NCBI GenBank assembly: GCA_918797485.1
Contig: CAKKNE010000004.1
Coordinates: forward strand, 3,596,001 to 3,660,000
Source of the DNA: Pelagomonas calceolata
Taxonomy: Eukaryota; Sar; Pelagophyceae; Pelagomonadales; Pelagomonadaceae
DNA: 64,000 nt
Direction of reading: 5' to 3'
The notes under the pieces were generated by a model. The model did not search any database, had not been told where the DNA came from, and was given only the letters and a program-made list of their open reading frames with translations. The stretch's first letter is position 1. Each line of letters starts with the position of its first letter. The position numbers and the translations under genes are program-made. Positions 27,905 through 36,831 of this stretch are shown one piece after another.

Positions 27905-29548
27905 ATGGGCATCCAAGGCCTCCTCCCCATGTTCCGGGGCTCCACACGGGACGTCCACGTCTCGGCCTACGCCCACAAGACGCTGGCCGTCGACGGCTAC
28001 GCGTGGCTGCACCGCGGCGTGCACGCCTGCGCGACGGAGCTCGGCCGGGGCCTCCCGTGCACGCAGCACATCGAGTTCTGCCTCTCGCGGGTTCAGATGC
28101 TGCTGCACTACCGGGTGCGGCCCCTGCTCGTCTTTGACGGGGGCGCGCTGCCGGCCAAAAAAGCGACGGAGGTCCAACGACGGGCGAAGCGCGACGCGGC
28201 GCGGCGCAAGGCGCACCAATTACTAAGAGAGGACTCGCACGAGGCCGCGCGCCAGGCCTTCTGCGCCGCGGTCGACGTGACGCCGGCGATGGCGGCGCAG
28301 CTCTGCGACGCGGCGAAGGCGCGCTGGGGCGACCGCGTCGACTTCCTCGTGGCGCCCTACGAGGCCGACGCGCAGCTCGCGCAGCTCGCGCGGAGCGGCC
28401 AGTGCGACGGCGTGATCAGCGAGGATTCCGACAATTTGCCGTACGGCGTGCCGCGGACGCTCTTCAAGCTCGACGCGACGGGCCAGGCCAAGGAGATTGC
28501 GCTCCAGGACTTGTATGATGCGCCGGAGGGCGTCAACGCGATTTCTATAAGGGGCTGGACGCACGACATGTTCGTGCTCATGTGCTGCATGTCCGGCTGC
28601 GACTACGCGGAATCGGTGGATGGCGTCGGCGTGAAGAAGGCCCACGCGCTCGTGGGCCGATACCGAGATTTTGATAGGGTGCTGCGGGCGCTGCGGTTCG
28701 AGCACACCGTGCCGCGCGACTACGCGCAGAAGCTCGAGCGCGCGGTCCTGACCTTCGGCCACCAGACGGTCTTCGACCGGTCGTTGAACGCGGCGTGCTA
28801 CCTGACGCCGCTCGCGCGCGGCGTCTCCGACAAAATCGGGTCGCTCGCCTTCCTGGGGGCGCCGCTGCCCCAGCGCGTCGCGGCGGGCGTCGCCGCGGCG
28901 CGCCTCGACCCGGAGACGCATCTGACATTGGAGCGGAGCACGGGCACGTACCGGCTCGCGTCGACGGCCGAGCTGCCCCAGACGACGACCCTGGACGCCT
29001 TCGTGCGGTCGCGGCCGCGCGCGCCGCCGCCGCGGCCGCCACCACCAAAGCCGCGGCCTCCCCCAAAACCGCCGTCGCCGCCGCCGGTCCGGACGGGCGC
29101 GCGGTCGGCGCACTTCTCGGCGAGCCCGCCGCCGCGCGCGCGCGTCTTCCGGCCCTTTGTCCCGCCGGCGCGCGTCGACGGCGCGGCGCTTCCTACAAAC
29201 CGGTCGCCGCCGCCCGCGCGCCCCCGGAGCCGGTCGCCGCCGCGGCCCATGCTGCCGTCGACCAAGCTCCGCCTCGGCGCGCCGTCGCAGCGCCGCGCGC
29301 CGCCGCCGTCGCCCGACAAGGAAAACCCGCCGCGGAAGCGGCCGGCGCCCGTGGACCTGTCCGCCTTCGCCTTCGACCGCACGCGGCGGCCGCGCGCTGC
29401 AGAAGCGAGCCCGCCGCCGCGGCGGCCCTTCCAGCAGTTCGAGCGCGGGATGCCGCCCGCGAGCCCGGTCGCGCGGCGGCGGCAGCAGCCCTTCTCGCGG
29501 TTCCGCTATTCCCTGGGCGAGGAGGACTCGCAGTCGCCGGGGACGTGA
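27905..29548 (+). CDS. EXO1: Exonuclease 1-type 5' flap/exonuclease
   Basis: 547 residues, single exon. Starts MGIQGLLPMFRGSTRDVHVS, the EXO1 form of the XPG/FEN1 N-terminus. Metal-binding acids lie in LAVDGYAWLHRG, LLVFDGGALPAKK, VAPYEADAQLAQL and VISEDSDNLPYG; MSGCDYAESVDGVG begins the helix-two-turn-helix. EXO1 resects 5' ends in mismatch repair and recombination in the nucleus. From about residue 360 the protein is a Pro/Arg-rich disordered tail. Near the end there are possible PCNA-binding motifs such as RRPFQQFERG and RRRQQPFSRFRYS. The active-site acids are all present, so it should be functional. Confidence 0.9.
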   Translation: MGIQGLLPMFRGSTRDVHVSAYAHKTLAVDGYAWLHRGVHACATELGRGLPCTQHIEFCLSRVQMLLHYRVRPLLVFDGGALPAKKATEVQRRAKRDAARRKAHQLLREDSHEAARQAFCAAVDVTPAMAAQLCDAAKARWGDRVDFLVAPYEADAQLAQLARSGQCDGVISEDSDNLPYGVPRTLFKLDATGQAKEIALQDLYDAPEGVNAISIRGWTHDMFVLMCCMSGCDYAESVDGVGVKKAHALVGRYRDFDRVLRALRFEHTVPRDYAQKLERAVLTFGHQTVFDRSLNAACYLTPLARGVSDKIGSLAFLGAPLPQRVAAGVAAARLDPETHLTLERSTGTYRLASTAELPQTTTLDAFVRSRPRAPPPRPPPPKPRPPPKPPSPPPVRTGARSAHFSASPPPRARVFRPFVPPARVDGAALPTNRSPPPARPRSRSPPRPMLPSTKLRLGAPSQRRAPPPSPDKENPPRKRPAPVDLSAFAFDRTRRPRAAEASPPPRRPFQQFERGMPPASPVARRRQQPFSRFRYSLGEEDSQSPGT

Positions 29549-29955
29549 TTCCCGGCCCATCACCAAGTACTAAGACATGTAAGTGTGATCGTCCGGGGGC
29601 GCCGCGGTGTCTCCGATGTGCGCTCGGCGTATCGCGGTCGTCACCGAGAGTCAACGCCGTGAGAGGGAGGCCTCGCCGTGGACTGTGCTTCCCCGCATCG
29701 CCAAAAGGCCGCCCGTGCTAGACCCAAGACCCACTAGCCAGACAAAGCCAACGCCAGTTTGGGACAGAGCCTGGGCAGCCGCGCGCGCGCCACAGCTCGC
29801 AGCACGCATTCGAACGACGCCGCGGCGACGTCTGGTTACTGCCGAAGCATTGAGGCAGCACGCACGCGCGAGTAAGGTGCTGCTGTGCAAAGGGCAGTGG
29901 GGCAGCACAGTAGCACAGCCAGCAAAAAACCGGGACAGCCAGCCAAAAACAAGCA
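29549..29955. other. Intergenic, 407 bp
   Basis: Separates the EXO1-type and NYN-KH genes, which run in the same direction. It holds a weak palindromic element at 29717-29738. No gene seen. Confidence 0.4.
29717..29738 (-). promoter_or_regulatory. Weak palindromic element
   Basis: Minus strand GCTAG-TGGGTCTTGGGT-CTAGC. The arms are perfect, but the core shares only TCTT. 218 bp before the NYN-KH start. Confidence 0.35.
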
Positions 29956-31038
29956 ATGGGCGCCGGCGCCTCGTCGCAGTACCGCGCGGGCGACGCGAAC
30001 CACCGGCCGCCGTCCTTCGCCGAGGCGGTGGCGACGAAGCGTCGAACGACCCCGAACATCAACGTGGTCGTCGACGGCATGAACGTGGCCCTGGCGAACG
30101 TTCCCGACTACGAGAAGGATCCTGCAACGAGGCGCCAGTGCGCCCTCGAAGGCTTGCGGCTCTGCGTCGAGTTCTTGATCGAGGCCGACGTCGCCTTCAA
30201 GATCTTCGCGCCGCGGGGCTGGGTCGACGACCACCCCGAGACGGAGCCCCTGCAGCGCTCTAAATTGCTGTTCGCCACACCGGGCGGCGCGGACGACCGG
30301 TTTCTGTTGAGGCACGCGGAAGCGCACGGCTCCTTCGTCGTCTCGAACGATAGATTTATGGACCACGCGCGAGATAGAGGCTACGCGCAGCGGTGGTTGG
30401 ACTATAGACGGGTGCCGTTCATGTTCGACCCGTCCTTCGCGCCGGACCCGGACGCCGTCGCGCGCATCCGAATCGCGGCCGACGGCCGCGCGCCGGCCTG
30501 GGCGGCGGGGCCCGGCTGCGAGGACATGGTCGACTCGTCGCCGGAGGTCGAGCGGCATCGACCTCGCAGCCGGCCGCACTCGCCGGAGCGGTCGCCGCCG
30601 TCGCCCGTCTTTTCGCCGCACTCGCCGGACGCGTTCAGCCCGAATCGCCGGTCCGAAGCCTTGGAACGCCTCGCCGCGATCAACGACGCGACGGCGGCGC
30701 GCGTCGAGGCCGCCGCAGACATCGTCTTGGGACCGGCGGGCCCGGCGAAGCTGGATGACACTACCGAATGCCTCGCGGTGCCGCGGGCCGCCGTCGGGCG
30801 CGTCATCGGCAAGCGCGGCGCCACGATCAAGGGCATCGAGCGGGACTCGGGATGTAGGGTGAGGGTGGTCGACGGCGACGACGACGGCGACGACGCCGAG
30901 GTGCGCGTGTCGCACCCGGACGAGGCGCGGCGCGCGGCGGCCCTGGACGCCGTGCTGGCCATCGTCGAGCGCGACCAGTACCGGCCGCCGCCGTCGCGCG
31001 GGAACACGGCCGACCGGGGCCGGCGGGACGAGTTTTAG
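29956..31038 (+). CDS. NYN/Zc3h12a-like ribonuclease with KH domain
   Basis: 360 residues. The start MGAGASSQYRAGD fits N-myristoylation. A NYN/PIN-like nuclease domain follows, with its acids in INVVVDGMNVALANV, GGADDRFLLRHAEAHGSFVV and SNDRFMDHARDRG. It resembles the RNase domain of Zc3h12a/KHNYN proteins, which cut mRNA. A Ser/Pro-rich linker leads to one KH domain (VPRAAVGRVIGKRGATIKGI), whose GKRG loop should bind single-stranded RNA. The domain pair recalls animal KHNYN and N4BP1, but with NYN first. A role in mRNA decay is inferred. Single exon, good ATG (AGCAATGGG). Confidence 0.8.
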   Translation: MGAGASSQYRAGDANHRPPSFAEAVATKRRTTPNINVVVDGMNVALANVPDYEKDPATRRQCALEGLRLCVEFLIEADVAFKIFAPRGWVDDHPETEPLQRSKLLFATPGGADDRFLLRHAEAHGSFVVSNDRFMDHARDRGYAQRWLDYRRVPFMFDPSFAPDPDAVARIRIAADGRAPAWAAGPGCEDMVDSSPEVERHRPRSRPHSPERSPPSPVFSPHSPDAFSPNRRSEALERLAAINDATAARVEAAADIVLGPAGPAKLDDTTECLAVPRAAVGRVIGKRGATIKGIERDSGCRVRVVDGDDDGDDAEVRVSHPDEARRAAALDAVLAIVERDQYRPPPSRGNTADRGRRDEF

Positions 31039-31089
31039 TTGAGTCCTATAAAGATATCAGATTAGCACAAAGACGCTTAGAGTACACAA

Positions 31090-31692
31090 CTAGCGGCGGC
31101 CCCGCTTCGCGTCGCCTCCTGGAGTCCCGCCCTCGCGCGCGCGCTTCTCCCGCTGCTTCCGCCTTTCTTCTAGCTCGCGCTTCTTGCGCTTGCTATCAGC
31201 CTTCATTAACTGCTTGTAGGCCTCCGGCGTCATCTCGTCGCGCAGTAGATGGAAGAAGACGCCGCCGGGCGTGCGCTTGCGCGAGCCGTCCGCCGTGGCC
31301 AGCCCGCCGTCGCGCTGCGTCTCGACGACGCGCTTGAGCAGGCGCTTGGCGGCCTTGGCGCCGATGGCGATGATCGCCTCTCTTAGTAAACGGATGTTTT
31401 GCTCGTCGAGCGCGCGTCGCGCCGATTTGGCGACGCCCTCCTCCCGCTTCGTGCTGCCGCGCTTGGCGCCGAGCGCGCCGCCCATCTTCTTCGACGTGTC
31501 CATCCTCACTCCCCGCGGCGCCGCCGCGGTCTCCCGCTCTTCCATCTCCATGCGGCCGATGGAATCGATGATGGCCTCGATGTCCTCCTCGGTGGCCGGC
31601 GGCGCGACGGCGATGTCCTCCGAGAGGCCGGTGCAGCTGAGCTGCTGCGGCGTCGGCTCCAGGCCATCGATGCCGAGGTCTAGATGCGCCAT
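31090..31692 (-). CDS. PHAX-type snRNA export adapter
   Basis: 200 residues. The conserved PHAX RNA-binding domain is clear at about residues 95-155: IRLLREAIIAIGAKAAKRLL and then GLATADGSRKRTPGGVFFHL, the family's most diagnostic stretch. PHAX bridges snRNA, cap-binding complex and CRM1 for nuclear export. The N-terminus is acidic (TEEDIEAIIDSIGRMEMEER), possibly a nuclear export signal. The C-terminus is a basic, Arg/Lys-rich nuclear-signal-like tail. It is shorter than the animal protein and comparable to protist homologues. It shares a divergent intergenic region with the kynurenine-pathway gene. Confidence 0.88.
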   Translation of the reverse strand: MAHLDLGIDGLEPTPQQLSCTGLSEDIAVAPPATEEDIEAIIDSIGRMEMEERETAAAPRGVRMDTSKKMGGALGAKRGSTKREEGVAKSARRALDEQNIRLLREAIIAIGAKAAKRLLKRVVETQRDGGLATADGSRKRTPGGVFFHLLRDEMTPEAYKQLMKADSKRKKRELEERRKQREKRAREGGTPGGDAKRGRR

Positions 31693-31823
31693 CGTGCAGC
31701 TACGTAGGGCTGATCTGCAGCGCGCAGAGCGGCAGCGGTGCGAATGGGAGCACTGCGCAGCGACAGAGCTTGCTTGCGAGATCTCTGGACGCTCCGCAGC
31801 TGAAAAAAAGGCGGGACGCCCAA

Positions 31824-31847
31824 GCTAGCGTCATGTAAGGCACTAGC
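31824..31847 (-). promoter_or_regulatory. Recurrent palindromic element (copy 7)
   Basis: Minus strand GCTAG-TGCCTTACATGAC-GCTAGC: perfect arms, one core change. It lies midway between the PHAX and dioxygenase start codons. Confidence 0.6.
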
Positions 31848-31989
31848 AATGCCAAGCCAAGCTGCAGCCGCGTAACTCGGAGCGTGCAGTGCAGTTCGAC
31901 AGTGCTTCTGCACACGTATCGCATCACTGTGCACTGCTGTCCGTTGTGAGGACAACAAACGCTGCAACCAAACGCCGTCACGCTCCACC

Positions 31990-32968
31990 ATGCTCGTTGC
32001 AGCAGCCCGGCATGCGCGCCCACTGCTGCAGCCAGCAAGACGACGGCTCGCCGTGCAAGCCGTGAACCTCGACGCGTGGCTCAAGGAGCACGGCCCGACC
32101 CTCAAGCCGCCCGTCGCGAACAAGCTGCTGTTTGGCGGGGATCTCAAGGTCATGGTCGTCGGCGGGCCGAATCAAAGAAGGGACTACCACCTGCAGGAGG
32201 GCGAGGAGTTCTTCGCGCAGCTCGAGGGCACGCTGACGCTCAAGACCATCGAAAGGGGGTCGTTCAAAGACGTCCGCGTCACCGGAGGCGACTGCTTCCT
32301 GCTCCCTTCCCGCGTGCCGCACTCGCCGCAACGAGAAGCGGCCTCGCTCGGGCTGGTCTTCGAGCGGTCCCATATCGAGGGGGAGATGGACGGCATGCTC
32401 TGGTTCGACGCGGATCGGGACTTGAGTGGACGGTGCGACCTCGACGAAATCGCGTACGAGGCGTACTTCTTTTGTTCAGATCTGGGCAAAGATTTAAAAC
32501 CGGTCATCGAGGACTATGGGCGGTGGAAGGATTCGGGCGAGCCGCCGCGCCGCGTCGCCGCGCCTCCCTTGGTTCCCGACGACGTCGTGCCGCTGGACGT
32601 CCCGCAGCCGCTCCAGCCGCGCCTCGATGGGTTAGAGCCGTCGTCGACCATGTTGCTTCATAGGGGCGAGGAGGTCATCGTCGAGGCGCGCGTCGGCGTC
32701 CGATGCTTTCGCGCGGCCGGCATCGCCATCGCCTTCCGACACTCATACGCCATCGCCGCAGGCGCACGCGGGCCCGAAGAAGCTCGCGACGGGCGGCAGC
32801 CCCTTCGAGGTCTTCGTGTGGCAGCGCTCCGGCGCGTCGCGCGGCGTCGTCGACGGCGAGGAGCTGACCCTGGCGGCGGGCGACTGCTGCCTCCTGCCGA
32901 AGGCGACGCAGTACGCGTGGGACCTCGAGGACGGCGTCATGTTGAGTGTTGCGAACGCGTTTACGTAA
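31990..32968 (+). CDS. HAAO: 3-hydroxyanthranilate 3,4-dioxygenase
   Basis: Exons 31990-32691 and 32762-32968 give about 302 residues. The enzyme opens the ring of 3-hydroxyanthranilate in the kynurenine route to NAD. Cupin metal ligands lie in GGPNQRRDYHLQEGEEFF (His, Glu) and LLPSRVPHSPQR (His). The second half is the degenerate cupin typical of long eukaryotic forms, ending LPKATQYAWDLEDG. The head (MLVAAARHARPLLQPARR) looks mitochondrial. The 70-nt intron is 32692-32761 if GT is used; a GC donor at 32686 also keeps phase and would leave GCGCGCGT/GCGCACGC flanks resembling a decayed introner duplication. The stop codon touches that of the next gene. Confidence 0.88.
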
Positions 32969-33322
32969 TTACTCGGACCTTAGATTCCAGTCCACGAGGA
33001 GCGCCTTCTGCGCGGAGGAGAGCCTCGGCAGCGCGCCCCTTACAACCATCTCGTCGACCTCGGCGAGCAGCTCGGTGCGGAAGTCCTCCATGGCGCGGTC
33101 GTGCGCCGTGCGCGCTCTCTCCAACGCCTCGGCCGAGACCGGCGGCTTTGGTGTTTCCGCGAGCACCTCGGGCTCGAGCGGGGGCTTCGTGAACGACCGG
33201 CTCGTCGGCGGCGCGCGGCGCCACGAGTCGTTGCCGGCCCAGACGACCTGGCTTTTGGAGCGCGAGAGAGGCGCGGGCTTGGCGCGGCGCAGGACTCGCG
33301 CGGCGCAGCGTGCGGAGAGCAT
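32969..33322 (-). CDS. Small, probably mitochondrial protein
   Basis: 117 residues. The start MLSARCAARVLRRAKPAPLS is a typical mitochondrial presequence (basic, no acids). The rest has a Pro-rich part (FTKPPLEPEVLAETPKPP) and one amphipathic helix (ALERARTAHDRAMEDFRTE). Function unknown. Its stop codon is directly adjacent to the dioxygenase stop, with no base between them, so the 3' untranslated regions must overlap the neighbouring coding sequence. Confidence 0.55.
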   Translation of the reverse strand: MLSARCAARVLRRAKPAPLSRSKSQVVWAGNDSWRRAPPTSRSFTKPPLEPEVLAETPKPPVSAEALERARTAHDRAMEDFRTELLAEVDEMVVRGALPRLSSAQKALLVDWNLRSE

Positions 33323-33862
33323 GGTCTGGAGTGGTTACTGCAGAACTGCGTCTTCTCCGGTACGCTTAGATGTGCTTTGCTGCAGTCGGAGGGCTTGTAC
33401 TCTCCAGCGAGGACGAATCTAGGACTCGCGATGCTGTGGCTTCGAAAAAACGGCCGTCGACTTTACGCAGACGACTCCTACGAGATGCTGCGACTCGGAG
33501 CGCTGTGATTTGCGGCTCGGTGCGCAGCGGCCAGTTGCAAAAAGCGCAAAATAGAGCTTCGCGCAAGACATATATTGCGAACAAAGAAGAGCTTTAGGAG
33601 GGCATCCAAAAACGCAGACGTCCTTGGAGAGGTCGGGTCTGTAAAAATCGAAGCAAAACGGGTATTTTTTAAGCTCCGCGGCCGAGTTTGAGCGCATACC
33701 TGCCCGCGCGGCAAGTGCGATAGGCGCAAAAGCAGCTCTACAGCCCTCAAATTGCGACACGCAACCGCTGCCGCTGCGAAAACGCCCGCCGCGGCGCCAG
33801 AGTTTAAAAGAGTTTAAATCTAGCATTGCGGACCGCGCGGCCGCACGCCAGCAAAAGCAACG
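33323..33862. other. Divergent intergenic region, 540 bp
   Basis: Leader space for the small mitochondrial protein and CAF-1 p60 genes. It is lower in GC than its flanks and contains AGAGTTTAAA-AGAGTTTAAAT doubled at about 33799-33818, close to the CAF-1 start. Short open frames here look random. No palindromic element. Confidence 0.4.
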
Positions 33863-35341
33863 ATGAAGGTCCACAACCCCATGATCAGCTACCACTCATT
33901 GGAAGGAGGCAAGTCCGACCGCGTGATGGGCGTCGACGCGCACCCCGACGTTTGTCAAGGAGTTGTCGTCTTCGCGACGGTGGGAGGAGGCGGAAGCGGC
34001 GAGGTCCGGATTTGGAGCATTGCGCCGGGCGACGAGCAACCGAAATTTAGGTCAGCTTTGGCGAAGGGCCACGACGGCTCCGTGAATTGTGCCAGGTGGG
34101 CGCCCGACGGGTGTCGCCTCGCGAGCGCGGGCGACCGCGGGACGGTCTGTTTGTGGCGCGGTGGGAGCGACGCGGCCTGGTGGTGCGAGTTGGACGAGAA
34201 GAACGAAAGAGCGAGGTGCGACCATTTGAACCACGCGGACGACGTCTACGATGTCGCGTGGAGCCCGTGCGGCAAGTGGTTATTAACAGGAGCGATCGAT
34301 GGCGCGGCGACGGTCTGGGACACGTGCACGCGAAGGCCCGTCAAGGTATTGCGGGACCACGCCCACTACATCCAAGGCGTGTGCTGGGACCCTCTTGGTA
34401 GTTACTTGGCGACGGCGTCGTCGGACCGGTCGCTCAAGGTTTATGAATTACCCCCAAAATGGCACGCCTCGAAGAAGAACCTCAAGACGACGACCGTGCG
34501 GTGGTGGACGGACCCTCACGAAATTCCCCAGAAGAAGGGCAAGAAGACGGCTGAGGAACCCAAAGCGAAACCGAGGAGCGCCCTCTTCGCGTCGGAGACG
34601 GCGCACGCGTCGTTCTTTCGGAGGCTCTGTGCTTCGGCTGATGGGTCGCTCATCATAACGCCGGGCGCGGCCTCGAAAGATAACGCCAAGGGCAGCGTCA
34701 CTTTGTCTAGAACGCAGCTCGATCGGGGGCCGGTCTCATTCTTACCCTCGCCGGACGGCTCGGCGACGGCCTGTAGAGCGTGCCCCGCCCTCATTGAAGG
34801 TGGATCGAGTTCGCTCGTGGCGGTCTGCGCCCACGACGCGGTGGCGGTGTACGACGTCTCTTCCAATAGTCCACGCGCGCTCGCGTCGGGCCTGCACTAC
34901 GCCGCGCTCACGGACGCGGCCTGGGCCGCCGACGCGTCGCTCCTCATCGTCGCGTCGGCCGACGGCTACCTGTCCTTTTTACGGTTTGAGCCCGGGGATT
35001 TGGGGGCCAAGTGCGCCGCGCCGCCGCGCGTGCCGCTCCCGGCGGGGCTCGACGACCTGCCGCGCGCGCCGCCCGCTCCGCAAAAGGATGATGATGTCGT
35101 CCTCGTCGGCGTGACGCCGGCGCCACCCCAAGCGCCGTCGACGCCCGGCGGCGCGCCGGCGTCGCCCGCGGGGAGCGCCAAGAAGAAGAAGCGCATCGCG
35201 CCTACTTTATTAGCGCCGCCGACGCCCGTCAAGAGCCCGGCGAAGAGCCCGGCGAAGGAGCCCGCGCCCGAAGCTGATGCTGCGCCGCCGGCCAAAAAGA
35301 AGAAGCGGATCGCGCCGACGCTGCTGTCGGCGGTGCCGTAG
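33863..35341 (+). CDS. Chromatin assembly factor 1 p60 subunit (WD40)
   Basis: 492 residues with about seven WD40 blades, for example GHDGSVNCARWAPDGCRLAS, DVYDVAWSPCGKWLLTGAID and HYIQGVCWDPLGSYLATASS, matching CAF-1B/Cac2/FAS2, the p60 subunit that with p150 and p48 loads H3-H4 behind the replication fork. The C-terminus carries two copies of KKKKRIAPTLL (about residues 442 and 480), which resemble the B-domain motif by which p60 and HIRA bind Asf1. They are separated by an AK/SP-rich spacer (VKSPAKSPAKEPAP). HIRA is excluded because its C-terminal domain is missing. Single exon. Confidence 0.85.
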   Translation: MKVHNPMISYHSLEGGKSDRVMGVDAHPDVCQGVVVFATVGGGGSGEVRIWSIAPGDEQPKFRSALAKGHDGSVNCARWAPDGCRLASAGDRGTVCLWRGGSDAAWWCELDEKNERARCDHLNHADDVYDVAWSPCGKWLLTGAIDGAATVWDTCTRRPVKVLRDHAHYIQGVCWDPLGSYLATASSDRSLKVYELPPKWHASKKNLKTTTVRWWTDPHEIPQKKGKKTAEEPKAKPRSALFASETAHASFFRRLCASADGSLIITPGAASKDNAKGSVTLSRTQLDRGPVSFLPSPDGSATACRACPALIEGGSSSLVAVCAHDAVAVYDVSSNSPRALASGLHYAALTDAAWAADASLLIVASADGYLSFLRFEPGDLGAKCAAPPRVPLPAGLDDLPRAPPAPQKDDDVVLVGVTPAPPQAPSTPGGAPASPAGSAKKKKRIAPTLLAPPTPVKSPAKSPAKEPAPEADAAPPAKKKKRIAPTLLSAVP

Positions 35342-35960
35342 AGAGCCTGGGGTGTAACTTCCAAGTAAATGCAGTGGCTCAGGCTGGCTGCTCAGGCTAA
35401 TTACGTCCCACTACCCCTCCACGAGCGACGGATTGAGACATCAAAACGGGTTTTCCAGGGCGTTTTTGCGGCTTGCGGCGTAAGTCGGTACGCGACGGTT
35501 GTGATCGACTACGCGAGAGCTTACAATGGACCGAACTCTAGCCATCACAACGGTGTGCAATGTGTAGTAGAGAACTCTGACCAAGGCCACAACAGTGACA
35601 ACACTGGCAAATAAAAATAAGTTGAGTGATGCTGTGGCGGCTCCTCGGCCTCCTCGCCGGAGCGGTTTCACAACACATCAATAACGCAACTAAATCGTCC
35701 GGCACCGGCCGCGGTGGCGGGCGCGCCGCCGTCGCGCTCGTCGGCGGATTCAGCGATGCCCGTTCTGCGGCGGGGACCCGTCGCCGGTGGACTGCTCGAA
35801 CGACGCGCGATCGCCGTCGCCGGTGGACTGCTCGAACGACGCTCGATCGCCGTCGCCGGTGGACTGCTCGAACGACGCGGCGATCGCCCTCGCGCTGTCG
35901 AGGAGTTGGGCGTAAGAACAATAGTAAATTAAAAACGGGTCGTCCGGCCGGCGGCGGCGC
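35342..35960. other. Intergenic, 619 bp, with 36-bp tandem repeat
   Basis: Lies between two convergent 3' ends. Several frames are open across the tandem repeat and none has a convincing start, so I call no gene. Confidence 0.4.
35779..35886. repeat. 36-bp tandem repeat, three copies
   Basis: Units begin CGTCGCCGGTGGACTGCTCG at 35779, 35815 and 35851, nearly identical. Since 36 is divisible by three, all frames stay open; one frame reads SPVDCSNDARSP per unit. The high identity points to recent slippage. Confidence 0.8.
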
Positions 35961-36246
35961 CTACTTGTGCGAGTCCTTCTCCTCGCCGTAGTCGACGGTC
36001 CGGCGCGGGCCCGGCGCGGGCCGCGAGAACTGCGCGCCCTTGAACTTGATGGCCTCGAGCTCGAGCTGGCGGCGCTCCTCGGCCTCGGCCATCTTGTTGT
36101 CGAGGTCCTTGGCCGTCAGCGGCTTCTTGGCCTTGCGCTCGCGCTCGCGGGCCAGCAGCCGCGCCTCGATGGGGTTCCGCGCGACGACGTCGTCGTCCTT
36201 GGACTCCTCGCGCGGCGGCCTGCGCGGCGGGTACGCGTCGCAATCG
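35961..36246 (-). CDS. 3' exon of a charged helical protein
   Basis: Reading leftward to a TAG at 35961-35963, the frame gives RNPIEARLLARERERKAKK, then LTAKDLDNKMAEAEERRQLE and ends TVDYGEEKDSHK. It is regular, charged and helix-forming with no stop, and more protein-like than the Gly/Arg-rich alternative frame. No suitable ATG lies at its start. I suppose an upstream exon, with an acceptor such as CCGCCGTAG before 36246, but could not find it. Family not recognised; AEAEERRQLELEA is faintly stathmin-like. Confidence 0.45.
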
Positions 36247-36831
36247 CTACGGCGGGGTCGGCACCGCCGCCGCGGCGCGTGTGTGTTGTGGTGGTGATGG
36301 CGCGGCGGTGGCGCGGCGGCACGGGGCTGCCCAGTGGTCGGGCAGCCCCAACCGGTATGCGCCGAGGCAGCCCCCGAAACCGTGCGTGGCGCGTCGACGG
36401 CGGCGACGCGATGTGCGTGTATCGTTTATACGCTGCCTCATGCATTTTTGTCGTTGCTTCGGTGCGGCCGGCGCTGCGCTTTGCGCTGTTGTCAACGGGC
36501 CTCTTGCCCGGACACGAGCGGGCGACCTCGGCGAGGCTTGAGGGGTGGCTTGAGGAATGGCATCAGTGACTTATGATATCCGGACGCGTAGAATTTCGCT
36601 AGTGTCTTTACAGGACGCTAGCCTTGGTTGCGGTGCTTTGGCGTCGCTCTCCCGGGCTGCGGAATCGGCCCTTGCTCGTTTTTTGGGCATCGCACGACGG
36701 AGCCGTACCAGCGATCACGACTCCAAGAGAAGGAAGCGCCAAGCCCACGAGCTCCCTGCCCGCAAGAGCTGCTGCCACAGCTCCACGCGGACCCCAGGGA
36801 CCACCGCGCCGCGCGCGGAGCAGGACCCAAG
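36247..36831. other. Intergenic, 585 bp
   Basis: Likely holds the 5' part of the charged helical protein gene and the promoter of the UDP-sugar pyrophosphorylase gene. The palindromic element lies at 36598-36622. Confidence 0.4.
36598..36622 (+). promoter_or_regulatory. Recurrent palindromic element (copy 8)
   Basis: GCTAG-TGTCTTTACAGGAC-GCTAGC: perfect arms, one extra T in the core. It is 210 bp before the pyrophosphorylase start, same orientation. Confidence 0.6.

Noticed and set aside
28223-29566. 447-codon minus-strand frame opposite the EXO1-type gene
   Set aside because: The plus strand carries a complete nuclease with all catalytic residues; the antisense product is low-complexity.
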